In this document: one piece after another, positions 1 through 11,118 of the stretch
Position numbering within the stretch: the stretch's first letter is position 1
Layout of the letters: each line of letters opens with the position of its first letter
Made by a program: the position numbers and the translations under genes
Notes under the pieces: generated by a model
Databases searched by the model: none
The model's input: the letters and a program-made list of their open reading frames with translations, nothing else
What the model was told of the DNA's origin: nothing
From: Cunninghamella blakesleeana
Lineage: Eukaryota; Mucoromycota; Mucoromycetes; Mucorales; Cunninghamellaceae
DNA: 64,000 nucleotides
Direction of reading: 5' to 3'
NCBI GenBank assembly: GCA_017871115.1
Contig: JAFCIZ010000011.1
Coordinates: forward strand, 575,501 to 639,500

Positions 1-228
1 AATGGTGGCGATATAGATGATGTTGGCGATGGCGGTGCAGAGGAGGATGGTAATTGGCTTTGTCGAACAACTCTTGTTCTACCAAATTCATCCAAATATT
101 CAACCCATGGATCATCATCACTAAGTTCCTCTTTTTCACTTTCATTAGCATACACGTTTTTCTTTTTTCCTTTATCTTTTAGTTTATCCTATAAATATAA
201 AAATAATACGAACAATTAAATACATAAG

Positions 229-271
<43 letters not shown>

Positions 272-850
272 ATGTTACCTCTTGCATATATTTTTGTGTA
301 AAGTCAATCAACATGTTTTCGTCATCACTAAAGTCTTCATCAGATGGTTGTATTTGTTGTTGATAAGACTCATATAACTTGGCCTTTCTTTTTAAGGCTT
401 CCTGACTTTTTAATATAGCGTCTTGTTCTTCTGGATTAATAACACCATTTTCTTTATCGCGTTTTGCTCTTTGTTCTACACCTTTATTTTGTTTAATCCA
501 ATCCGTTTTCTTTTATATATATAAGTAAATTAATAATAATGATAATAATAATTAGTAAATTATTATTTATAAATACTATATATATATATATATATATAAG
601 TTAAAAAAAACATATTTTACTTTAGTAGCTGGTTTTTTCTTTTGTGAACCATGTCGTTCTCGATCAAATTGCTCTTTTTCTAATGCAAGCTGTGCTTTTA
701 GATTAATAATCTATACAAATATATATTAGAGAAAAATAATAGCATAAATCAATAAAACAATTAAAAAAAAAAGATTATTTTACAATTTATAATATATATC
801 TATATTAGTACCGAAGCTGCAGTAGTTTCAATAATTTGTTTAGGTGGCAT
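1..850 (-). CDS. CCDC174 family protein, N-terminal part (gene runs off the left edge)
   Basis: Four exons on the minus strand: 850-812, 710-621, 509-279 and 188-1, all with GT/AG borders and in phase. The start codon opens MPPKQIIETTAAS. A charged, helical stretch follows, then an acidic segment, and the last visible exon carries DDPWVEYLDEFGRTRVVRQ. That WVEY-D-x-GR-x-R signature is typical of the CCDC174 family, a nuclear coiled-coil protein linked to RNA metabolism and the exon-junction complex in animals. The family assignment rests on that motif plus the preceding charged helices. About 180 residues are visible; the C-terminus is outside the window. A splicing-related role is inferred from the family only. 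Confidence 0.72.
231..273. repeat. (TA)n-(TG)n microsatellite in a CCDC174 intron
   Basis: A TA dinucleotide run passes directly into a TG run inside the third intron of the CCDC174-like gene. It is a simple sequence with no coding content. Confidence 0.85.
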
Positions 851-1399
851 ATTTTAATGAAAAGAATAAAAAAGTTTGCAAAACTATTTTGCTAAAAAAA
901 TAAAATAGCCTTAAAAAAATTAAACTCCAGTTAGATTTTTTTTTTTTTTTGGATAGGTGACCTATGAGAGTAAAAAGGAAATAAAATAGGATGAACTTTG
1001 TAAAAAATTAAATTTTATGATATTGACGATTGCTCACTGCACGTATTATTTATATAAAACCAAAATAACTAACCAAATTATTTTTAATCTTTTATATTTT
1101 ACACTGAACGCTTTTAGTATAAATACGATTAATTTATACTTTATATTAATTTATAATTTTTTTACACAATATAGTTTCTTTAAAAATTAAATTATTTTTA
1201 TTATTAAATATTGTTTGTAATATTCTTCTAATATTATCATTATATATGTATATCATATATATAGCTAGTTAAGTAGGTATAAGTAAAAGATGCTTTTATT
1301 GTTATTATTTTTTAAAGAAAAGAAATATATTTATGTATTATATAATTTTATTTATTTATAATATATATAATTATATAATTATATATATATATATATTAT
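851..1399. other. AT-rich spacer between CCDC174 5' end and TAF4 3' end
   Basis: About 550 bases of A/T homopolymers and TA repeats. It must hold the CCDC174 promoter and the TAF4 3' UTR. I see no ORF, RNA gene or distinctive motif. Confidence 0.7.
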
Positions 1400-2915
1400 T
1401 TACTTTAAATAACGATTATAAGATTTTATTAAAGTACGGTTTCCACTTTCACAACCACCTTCTAACTCTTTTTCCAGCGCATGAATGGTATCTAAAACGG
1501 TAACTTTCCGACTTGATTGCTCATTTAATTTATGCTGATGTCTACTTAACATAGAAGGAGGTAAAAATGAATCTTGAGATCGATCTCTTTTAAAAGAAGG
1601 AATAGATGACTTTGTTCTTTTTAAGCCTTGGTGTTCTAATAAAGATCCTTTTTTTCCACCTTTTGGTCGACCTCTTCCACTATTATTATGATTCCCGCGT
1701 TGTTGCTGTTGTTGAGAAGGTGAGGACTGAGATAAATCATCTACAGAAGAATTTGGGAAGGATGATAAATCTTTTTCATTGGATGATGATAATAAAGATG
1801 AGGATGACGTAGAAGGAGATAATAAAGACGATGATGAAGAAGAATGTGGTAAAGTTGATGCTGATGACAATGCATTTATCGATGAGGAAGAGGAAGATGC
1901 ATTAGATAAACCTGTCAACATCCAACTTTTACGTACACCCCCTGCCAGCATAAGAGCAGTATAATTTGTTTCGTTGGTTGTTTTTTTACGTATATCTTCT
2001 GTTAAATCTCTTCCGCCGCTTGATATCATTTGGTCCTTTTTCTTTTTCTTTTTCTTTTTTGTCCCGTCTTCTCCTAATCCACCAAGAGAATCATTCATGG
2101 ATGAATCACCATAGTCACCACCATCTATTCCACCTCCTCCACCTGCTCCACCACCGCCTGTTCCATTATCTGGTTGACTAGCCTGTCGTTCCTTTTCCGC
2201 AATATACTCTCTTCGTTTACGTTCTTCTTCACGCTCTACTCTTTCTATAGCTAATAATTGCTTTTTAATATCCAAGACATCAGTTACTTTATAAACAGGT
2301 TGATCTTGATCATCTAAGGGTGGTGCATCTACAATCTGTGAAGAAACTCGGTGGTGTGATATTTCAATAGAATGTAACAGTAATTCTTTTAATCGTTTTT
2401 GTGCTGCAAGTGATAAATAAAGTATAACGCTACTGTCTACATTGGTTATATCCATATTATTTGCTATTGTATATTATTTGTTAATTGTTGTTGTTTTATA
2501 GTAATCGTGGATAAAAAAAGAAAAAGAGAATAAAAAATAATAACACGAATAAATCAGTTTTTGATCCTATATAATATTATTTTTATTTTTATTATCTTTA
2601 ATAACACTGTTCTAACTCACCTAGTTTTTTAACCATAGTACTTAGCTTTTCTAAATTAAATAACGTGTTTGGGATTCCTATATTTTGAACTATCTTTTTT
2701 TAATAAAGAGAAAGAGTCAAAAATTAACATCAATAATAATAATAATAATAATAATAATAATTGCTTTGTATTGTTTATTATTATTATATGTTATTATTGT
2801 ATATTATTATTACATTCTGTTGTGACTCTATATTATTTGGATAGGATTGCATAAGTATGGATGGATCAGATATTTGCACTTGATTATTGGTATCATATGG
2901 TTGATAGTTTTCCAT
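1400..2915 (-). CDS. TAF4: TAF4, TFIID subunit 4 (C-terminal TAF4 domain protein)
   Basis: Three exons: 2915-2814, 2693-2621 and 2463-1400, giving 412 aa in frame. The domain runs from about residue 40: an NLEKLSTMVKKL helix, then VILYLSLAAQKRLKELL, the hallmark of the TAF4 C-terminal homology domain that pairs with TAF12 in the histone-fold core of TFIID. An RxEREEERKRRE coiled helix follows. After a long Gly, Lys and Ser low-complexity stretch the protein ends with TVLDTIHALEKELEGG, which resembles the terminal helix of TAF4 proteins. It is shorter than animal TAF4 because it lacks the Q-rich N-terminus and TAFH domain. The acceptor of exon 2 (AAAAAG) is weak, so the first exon is less certain than the rest. 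Confidence 0.82.
2727..2762. repeat. (AAT)n microsatellite in TAF4 intron 1
   Basis: About eleven AAT triplets lie in the first intron of the TAF4 gene. Confidence 0.85.
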
Positions 2916-5900
2916 TATTATTATTATTATTATTATTATAAGTAAGAAAAAAAAATAGGGAAGAGAAATAAAAATTCAAAAACGGGATTTAAATTTACTT
3001 TTTTTAGTCCCTTCGATACTTACTGTAAAAAATTGTATCATGCAAAAAAAATTATACCGTCTTTTATAACCATTTAAATTAAATATTGGTAACCATCAAT
3101 ATACCATATATTTGTTTCGTTTTATATTTATAATTATAATATTTATATTTTATAAGAATTAAATATAATTAAATAAAACAAGTAATCTTAAGGCAAAAAA
3201 AAAGGTAAGTTTTGATTTTTATTTATTTATTATGTATTACTTACAATATTTTATATATTATATACTGTTTTAATGGTTTTTTTTTTTAAAAAAAAAAAAT
3301 GAAATAAAATAAAATAAAATAAAAATTATTCTTTGATATAAAGTTTATTAAAGCAAGAAGTATAAAAAAAAAGGTCTTGTTGGTTAGTTTAGGACTAGAA
3401 AGTATAGTAATTTAAATCAGTATATTATAGATGTATCCAATATTATTACTAAAGAATATCTTTCTATGTATTTATCTATATCATAGTTTGTCTATTTAAT
3501 ATACTCTATGTTTTAATATTTTCATTTCTATGTAAATAATGTTATATGTCTATCAAATGAAATAAAAAAAAAAATATAAAAAAGAGATCAACGTGAGAAT
3601 AAAAAAAGAAATAAGAAGCCCAAAATTGTATATGAAAAATTACTATAGTTAGAAGGAGTCAGTTGGACATATATAAATACTAATTATAAAAGGTCTCCAC
3701 ATATATTTCTATTTTGGGATAGTCGTTATTTTTTTCATTTAAAAAAAAAAGAAATCAAATGTATTTTTTGTATTCGAATTGGTTATGTTTTTTTTAAAAA
3801 AAAATAAAAAAAGTATACTATAATTGGATGTAGATAAAAAAGTAAATACAAACAATCATTGAACCTATGATTCACACGAGATGATTGTTATTTTTTTTTT
3901 TTTTGTAAACACTTGTACTCACACACCTATATATATATATGTACATCAGTAAACTATACAAAAAAGTCTCAAATACAAAGCATATATATGTGTAGTCATT
4001 TTACTCACCATTATTATCAACTAACCTAAGTAAAATGAAAGAGGAAGCAAATAAAGGTACTGTTTCAGAATAATCTGGTTTTTCTTTTTGTTTTATTAAA
4101 AAGCGTTAAAAAATCTATTAAGCCAGGAAACGAGATATTTTCTATGATCAATAACCTCCCATTTATTTTATTTATTTATGTATTTTTAAGATAAATCAAC
4201 GTATCTCGGCCTTAATCGTATTTTTTACTCTTTTTTTTTCGATCATTTTAATAATCGTTTGATGATGATATCCGAGGTAATAGAATAAATAAATAAACAA
4301 GTTGACATGTTCGGTTAAATGAAAGGGGTTGAATGCTGGTAGACCATCCCCTTTTTAGGTTTATGCATCTTTGTTTATATATAGCCATTTTATATTATAT
4401 TTCCCTCGCGAAACTATCGATTTCTCGAAACTTTTTTCGAGGTTTTTTATTTTATTTTGTTTTTTTTCGAGATTTTTAATAATACTAATAAATATAAATT
4501 TTAAAATAAGTGATAATTTTTGGATACGATAAACCATTATTTTATTTAGTGATAAATATAAAATATAAAAAATATATACAAATGTAATTTAATATCTTTT
4601 TTTTTTAAAAAAAGAAAAAAACTTTAATAATCTCACTTATCATTGATTTCCCGCTCTTTCGTGAAACGAATTAACATTTCGACGTTTATGGAAATTAAAA
4701 GGTTTTTTTTTTAAAAAAATAAAAGAATAAAAAACGCCAACTATTCATTATTACTTTTTCAAGAACTCGAGGTGAGAAAAAGAAGAGAAAAAAACAATCA
4801 TTATTGCCATCAACATCATTATTTTATCTATATGTAAAAAGTGCTACTTTCTATTTATTGATATTAATTTGAGTTTAATAAACTAAATATACATGAAGAA
4901 TATTTAAATGATAAATAACGGGTTATTATTTTTAAAAGGGGAAAGTGTGAAAAAAATAAAAAATAAAAACAAACACAAAAAAGAAACTTCCCCCTTTCAA
5001 TTTTTTTGTTTTTTGTTTTTATTTTTTGTTATCATATAGATAAACAATTACCCTGCTTTAACTCTTTTTTTTCATAAGAATCATTATAATAAATAGGGGA
5101 AGATTGGATGAGTTGGTGGTAGGTTAGGTTAGGTTAGCGTATGAAAAAAAGGGGGAAAGTAAAAAAGGTAAAAAAAAAATAAAAATAAAAAATACTTAGA
5201 CAGACGAATTTTCAATGATTTGCTGCATTCTTTTCATATCTAAAAACCAGTAAAATAAGAATAAAATTAAAGTATATAAGAAAATGATAATGATGATGGT
5301 TTGCAGAATAAAGAATCATTTTTATTTTGGCGCTTATTTTAAAACACATATTTCACTTTTTCTTTCGTTTATTTTTTTATTCATTAGCTCTTTATAATGA
5401 AAGATATTTATTTTTTTTATGTTAATAAATGAGGAACAATAAAGCCATGTGGGTATTAAAATAAAATAAGTGTAATTTTGACACGATCATCATTATAGTA
5501 ATAATAAATAATTATAAATTAAGGAAACTTTTTTATTTTTGGTCAGTTTTAATGATATGGATCAAATGCGTCACATTCTCTCCAAAAGAGCATAAATTAA
5601 ACATTTCTCGGTGCAAAAATAAAAACAAAAAAGTTATTTTTACTATCGTACCTTTATCACCCTTAAACTTTGACCATTGTATATATAAACTTCACACACT
5701 CACCCCCTCTCTCTCCCCTTGCCACTCTAACCAACTATTTTTCGAGTTTAAATAATAATATTAATAGTGTTTATAGTGGTAAAACCTTTTTTTGTTTTTC
5801 TTTTTTCCCCTATTTTTTTTTTTCGGTTCCATTTCCTTTTCACCTTCTTCCTTTTTTTGAATCATTTTTCTTTTTTCTTTTTTTTTTTTTCGTTTCTTTT

Positions 5901-5990
5901 TCCTTTCTTTTTATTTATTAAAGTCCTTTTTTTTTAAACTTTTTTATACGCGGCTTTTTTTTTTCTTTCTCTATTCTACTTTACATATAA
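2916..5990. promoter_or_regulatory. 3-kb divergent intergenic region between TAF4 and the APSES regulator
   Basis: No supportable gene on either strand. Content is homopolymers, several T(n)A(n) palindromic tracts (3277-3299, 3788-3804, 4597-4613, 4703-4719) and a cluster of CTCGA/TCGAG motifs at 4424-4428, 4437-4441, 4467-4471 and 4766-4771, with another at 5742-5746. The 300 bases before the APSES start codon are strongly pyrimidine-rich on the plus strand, which looks like a 5' leader or core promoter. The long upstream region fits a regulated transcription-factor gene; the regulatory role is inferred. Confidence 0.5.
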
Positions 5991-6503
5991 ATGGACAAAT
6001 TAACGGCTATCCATAATAATAATATGAATACAGATAATGATTGTCCAAGATATCGTCCATTTTCTTTACCTAACGTTCGTATTAAAGTAAGGAAAGCAAA
6101 ATATTCAACTTCTTTAGATCCACGCGGCTATATTCCAGGTAATATATAATTCTAATGTATATATAGGTGTGTGTGTGACATTAAATAATCGATACGTTTC
6201 TTAATATTTACACGTATTTATTTATTTATTCTATAGTTTATGAATATACAATTAATAACCAGCCTATTATGTGGGATAGAGAAACAGGTATATTAAAAAA
6301 AATAGGAATGTAATATAATAAAAAATCAAATTCTTATTTTTATGTTATTATTAGGTTATGTTCATTTTACAGGAATATGGAAAGCTTTAGGCAATTCTAA
6401 ATCAGATATTGTCAAAATGGTTGATTCAAACCCCGAGTTAAAAGTAAAAAAGATTCGTGGAGGCTTTTTGAAAATTCAAGGCACATGGTAATATATATAT
6501 ATA

Positions 6504-6534
<31 letters not shown>

Positions 6535-7695
6535 AAAATTATTATCATTAATCATTTATTATTTTTTTTTTTAAATAGGATACCATATGATTTTGCTTCT
6601 ATTCTTTGTAAAAGAACAGCTTGGCACATTCGTAAAGAATTAATAGCTTTATTTGGTCCAAGATTTTCTAATGAAGCTTTAGATCCAATGCATGAAGATT
6701 ACGGTTGTCTTTTACTGGACCCAAAAAAGGCACCTTTAACATCTCGTCATAATCATCGGAGACATATGACAACTTCGACCACTATGAAACAAGTAAGACA
6801 ACATCATCAACCTTATCCAACCAATAATAATAAATGCCAACAACAACAGCATAGCCAAAAAATGGTATCATCTTTTAAAAAGCAAAATAAAAAGAATAAA
6901 GAAAAAAAAGAAAAAGGAAAAAAGGAAAAACATGCTATTATTACAAATAATATGTCCTTATCAAGATTACTTAATGATAATAATAATGAAGATTATATCC
7001 AGTCCAATCGTAGCGATTCTTTTTCTTCCATTTCATCCTTTTCCTCTTTCTCTTCCTCCTCTTCTTCCTCATCCTCATCCTCTTTTCAATTATTATCACC
7101 TCTAGATGATACTTCTGTATCAGAAGATGATATTAGTTCCGATCATACAACCCCATCGCCAACTTTCCATACCACACTTCCTCATTTATATGATCACCAT
7201 AATCAAAAATGGAAATCATCTAATATGCCTATCCCTTTTTTACCTTCTATTCTTCATCATAATGATTCTCATTCTTCCTCTTCTTCTTCTTCTTCATCAT
7301 CATCATCCTATTATTCATCTTCCTTCGCCTCTTCTTCTGCTTTTACTCAATCTCATGACGGTGATCATACTATTCATTCCATTTATTCTAAACCCAGCCA
7401 TCAAGATCAGCATCATCATGCTCTTTTACCAAAAATAACACCTATATACCCATCTTATTGGCATCATAAAAAACAACAACAAGAAGAGGTAGAAACCATT
7501 CATACTTCATCACCACCATTGTCTTATTCTACAGCGTTAAATCAAGATATAATTGATACTATTAATGCTACCATTTTATTACAAAGACTTTCACAAGATG
7601 ATGGTGCAAGACCTTTTCGACCCATGTCATCAAGTATTATTCCAAGTAGAGTTGTTGTTGGCGATCAAGAGTATAAAATTTGTTGGGATAGTTAA
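5991..7695 (+). CDS. APSES (KilA-N-like) DNA-binding transcription factor, Xbp1 type
   Basis: Four exons: 5991-6138, 6237-6287, 6355-6487 and 6579-7695, giving 482 aa. The APSES domain fills about residues 40-150. Visible family signatures are PVYEYTINNQPIMWDRETGY, then HFTGIWKALGNSKSDIVKM, then KIRGGFLKIQGTWIPYDFA, then RTAWHIRKELIALFGPRF. The RGG-x-LKIQGTW core is shared with fungal Xbp1-like and Swi4/Mbp1-class DNA-binding domains. The rest is low complexity: Lys-rich, two long Ser runs and His/Gln stretches. There are no ankyrin repeats, so it belongs with the stand-alone Xbp1-like regulators rather than the MBF/SBF cell-cycle factors. In yeast Xbp1 is a stress and quiescence repressor; that role is only a family inference here. 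The gene is convergent with the F-box gene downstream. Confidence 0.85.
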
Positions 7696-7973
7696 ACCCT
7701 TTACTTTGCCCTTTTTTTTTAATTTATTTTCCATATTTTCATATTTTCATATTTTTTATTTTTTTATTTATTTTAGTATTTGTATATATTTATAATAATT
7801 AGTTTTTTGTTTATTTATTTTTTTAAAAAAAGAAAAATAATTAGTAAATAAAGTTTGTGAATGTTTATATATGTATATGTTGGTTCTATTTATTTATCTA
7901 TTATTGTAATAATATTTTTTTAAACTAATTCTAATTGAATAAAGTAGCTAAATTACATATATATTCTATTTGT

Positions 7974-10283
7974 TTATTTAATATTAAATATTAAATTATC
8001 TACAGATTGACAAATTATTCGTAAACAAAATTGATTCAAAGGTTGACTTTCAGAAAATATAAAATTCTGATTAGAGGATAAAGTCCCATAAGTAGAATGG
8101 TGCTCAATTTTCATTGGAAGCTGTGGTGGATAATAATTGATGTAGTGTTGATCACTATAAATAGTTTTTTCCTTATTATTATTACTATTACAAGCTGTTT
8201 CACTTAAAATCAATGTCGTGACGATGGGTTGTTTAGTACAATCAAAATGAATCCAGGAAATATATCGTATTTTACAAAGTGATAAATAATCCAACCTTAA
8301 ATGAGATAAATTAAACAACATATCCACACTAAGCTCTTTTTCTTGTTTTATTTCACCATTATTTTGATTTGTATGTGTAAGTTGGAGAATATCTTGCTCT
8401 TCCCAATGAGGTAGTGCATAGTAAACATTATTGAGATCAATCCTTTTTAAACGAGGACATGATCTACAAAATGCTGAAAATCCATTTTTAAAATAAATTC
8501 CACCTCCATGAATTACTAATTCTTGTAATGGATAAGATTGAGTTATATGATGAATGTTATCTTGATGATGTTGCATATCTGAAGGAGACTCATTATCCTT
8601 TTTGTCATATGATTTGGTTCCGTCTTTTATTAATAAATTCGATCTTAAATTGAAAACTTTCAATTGGGGGAACATGACCAACCAATCGTATATATATATA
8701 TCATCTTTTGTCCTTAGTTCGGTTTTTTTATCATTATAATCATAATCCAATTCTAAAAAGTGCATTCTATATACCATTTTCAATTCAATTAAGATAGATG
8801 AAACAATTGATTTTTTTCTATTTTGAGTCAAAAAGTTATATATTTCGTTTGTACAAAGATCCATATTAATTGATAGAGAGGTTAAATCATTCAGATAACA
8901 GTTTAGGTCAATATAGAAAAGTGAATGATTCATATAATCATCGTTGATAATATCGGAATAGAAATTATGCTCTGTTATTTTATTTATTTTATATTCATTT
9001 TTATTTATCATCATATTTAAAGGAAAATTTAAATGCGTGATATTTCTTGAAAAATTTATTGGAGATGATAATAACCAAGAGATGACGTTTGGATGTGTCC
9101 AACCGTTATTTGTTAAAAAGGTTGAGACCGAAGGCGTAAAGTAGCTATATTCAAATGGCATAAGGAGTGCTTTCGTATCAAATTCCAGTTTTTTTAAATG
9201 TTTAAAACTTGTCATCATATTATGAATAGAGATATAAAAAAGATCATAAAATCCATCTTGATGATGCTGTTTCACTTTACGAGAATTTGCATCAGGAAAT
9301 TTGAGATTTAATATAAATTCTTCTAATTGAGGAAACTTGAGAGATAAATAATAGCAACATCTTGCATCATAAAGGTTCCCATAAATATCTAGTGTCTTGA
9401 GTGATGTCATGGGTTGTATACCAGAGGACGAGGATGGTGAAAATGATGGTGTTAAGGATGTTTCAAATGCATCTGATATATTCATTTCCAAATAAACCAG
9501 TTGTAAAGACTCAAGTGAAGGACACGATTGGTGAATAGATTCCAAAGTACGTTCATCTATATCGTAATCAATCGTATCCCATATTTGCAAACTTTTAAAA
9601 ATAATACTTAATGCTGTTAAGCGTGATAAATAAGGTAAAGCTAGTACTTTACCATAGTGATGTATAAACCCATCTTCTATAAATAAAGTTGGTGGCGGCG
9701 GTATACCTCGTTTACGTAAAGGAATGCGCTTTCTATTGGCATCTTGTCGTAAACCAAACTGCCGATGTGATAATGGTAGTGATGGTGACAATTGGTTTGT
9801 TGAAAGTACTGAATTTTCATTCACAGTAAATTGAAGTAGTACAACTTTATTATGGTCGATGTTTTGCATCCATTGTGCATCATGGCGTGTATTCCAATCA
9901 TAAAAGTGAGTCAAGGCTGCGGTATTAAGTTTTTTCTGTAGTTGAACACGCTGGTTGCGATCTTTGGTGAGTTCAATAACTTTTTGAATATTTGGTAATG
10001 TATCAGATAGAGTATCTAGTATTTCTTTAGGTATATTATTCGTATGTAGTTTTAAACAATGAACAAAGTGACCGACAGGTGTTCCATTAATAGTCTTTGT
10101 TTTAGCAAAATGAAAGAACTTCGTTACTTGAGATGAAGAACTTAATTCAATAGTCGAGTATATGAGAGGTACACATAATAAAGATTGCCATTTTTGACAT
10201 ACACTTAAACAATTAGCAATGTCTCTTTGTGATGATAAACGATATAAAACATTAAGTAATACTTCAGAAGGTAATGTATTCAT
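7974..10283 (-). CDS. F-box/leucine-rich-repeat-like protein
   Basis: Single-exon 769-aa reading frame. Residues 1-45 form an F-box (LPSEVLLNVLYRLSSQ, then CLSVCQKWQSLL, then PLIYSTIEL), the Skp1-binding module of SCF ubiquitin ligases. The remainder has degenerate leucine-rich repeats such as SLESLQLVYLEM, SLKTLDIYGNLYD, QLKVFNLRSNLL and RLKRIDLNNVYYAL, expected to form the substrate-binding arc. This architecture is common in expanded F-box families of Mucoromycota; the substrate cannot be read from sequence. A decayed inverted copy of its C-terminal half lies near 18840-19790. The 5' end faces the ZNFX1-like gene. Confidence 0.75.
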   Translation of the reverse strand: MNTLPSEVLLNVLYRLSSQRDIANCLSVCQKWQSLLCVPLIYSTIELSSSSQVTKFFHFAKTKTINGTPVGHFVHCLKLHTNNIPKEILDTLSDTLPNIQKVIELTKDRNQRVQLQKKLNTAALTHFYDWNTRHDAQWMQNIDHNKVVLLQFTVNENSVLSTNQLSPSLPLSHRQFGLRQDANRKRIPLRKRGIPPPPTLFIEDGFIHHYGKVLALPYLSRLTALSIIFKSLQIWDTIDYDIDERTLESIHQSCPSLESLQLVYLEMNISDAFETSLTPSFSPSSSSGIQPMTSLKTLDIYGNLYDARCCYYLSLKFPQLEEFILNLKFPDANSRKVKQHHQDGFYDLFYISIHNMMTSFKHLKKLEFDTKALLMPFEYSYFTPSVSTFLTNNGWTHPNVISWLLSSPINFSRNITHLNFPLNMMINKNEYKINKITEHNFYSDIINDDYMNHSLFYIDLNCYLNDLTSLSINMDLCTNEIYNFLTQNRKKSIVSSILIELKMVYRMHFLELDYDYNDKKTELRTKDDIYIYDWLVMFPQLKVFNLRSNLLIKDGTKSYDKKDNESPSDMQHHQDNIHHITQSYPLQELVIHGGGIYFKNGFSAFCRSCPRLKRIDLNNVYYALPHWEEQDILQLTHTNQNNGEIKQEKELSVDMLFNLSHLRLDYLSLCKIRYISWIHFDCTKQPIVTTLILSETACNSNNNKEKTIYSDQHYINYYPPQLPMKIEHHSTYGTLSSNQNFIFSESQPLNQFCLRIICQSVDNLIFNIK

Positions 10284-11118
10284 ATTATATTATTATGTTC
10301 ATATGCGTATTTTTTCTTTTTTTGTAGGAAAAAGAGAGAAACGAAAATACTAGTTTTTAAAATAACTTTAAATAAAAATTGAACTCCCGTTACCATAAAA
10401 ACTTCTGATTTCCTAATTAAGAATACCCACAAAGCAATTTCCCGTTTAAAAGAAAAACAAAAGAGCTTATTTAGTGAAAAGATTATTTAAATAATACTTG
10501 GAAAATAAACCATATGGCATGATACTTTAACAATTCAATAATATATTCAAATTAAATATTTAATTTATATTGATAAATAAGAACACTACATTCACGATAT
10601 TCACTCTGTATGTCCATATATATATATATATATTATAATCATGCTGTTTACTTGTGATAAATTCAAGTCAATTGTTTAATTATTTACATATCGAGATAAA
10701 AAAGTATATAAATAATGTAATTGTTATTTTAAGTGTCCTATAAATATTCGCCCTAATTGGCCTTCATATAAAGAATAATTTTCTAATATTTTCTACATAT
10801 AATATGGATAGCCTATATAAAGTCAATTGTCATGGTCTGAACGTCTGAAACATAATAGCCGAATCAGTAATCCACTTAAAATTCATGATTTTATTTTATT
10901 TGTAATTTTTTAGACAGTAATAACTTTAAAATATAACAAATGATTTATATGTAATGTACACCATTAACAGAATAATGCATGTTTTATTTTTATAAAAAAG
11001 GATGGAGTTTAAAATTTCAAACAATAAAGAAAAATTAACTTTTCTTTATTTTCCTTTTCTTCACTTTTTCTTTTTTTTTTTTTTTCAAAAGAAATAATAA
11101 ATACTTTTTAGTATTCAT
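10284..11118. promoter_or_regulatory. Divergent intergenic region, F-box gene / ZNFX1-like gene
   Basis: About 830 bases of AT-rich DNA between two divergent start codons. It should hold both promoters. A T-rich tract lies about 40 bases before the ZNFX1-like start. No ORF or RNA gene seen. Confidence 0.55.

Noticed and set aside
1606..2181. Plus-strand frames opposite TAF4
   Set aside because: Shadows of the Ser/Lys-rich minus-strand coding sequence with no domain of their own.
4035..4074. Short plus-strand start MKEEANKG followed by a GTACTG donor-like site
   Set aside because: Too short, and no downstream exon continues it; expected by chance in 3 kb.
4320..4360. GGGG..CCCCTTTTT, resembling a hairpin with a Pol III terminator
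   Set aside because: Stem of only four or five pairs and no A/B box, tRNA or U6-like sequence nearby.
5200..5262. Possible terminal exon on the minus strand reading MKRMQQIIENSSV after a TTTTTAG acceptor-like site
   Set aside because: No upstream exon in frame could be found in the following 700 bases, and the open stretch is only about 14 codons.
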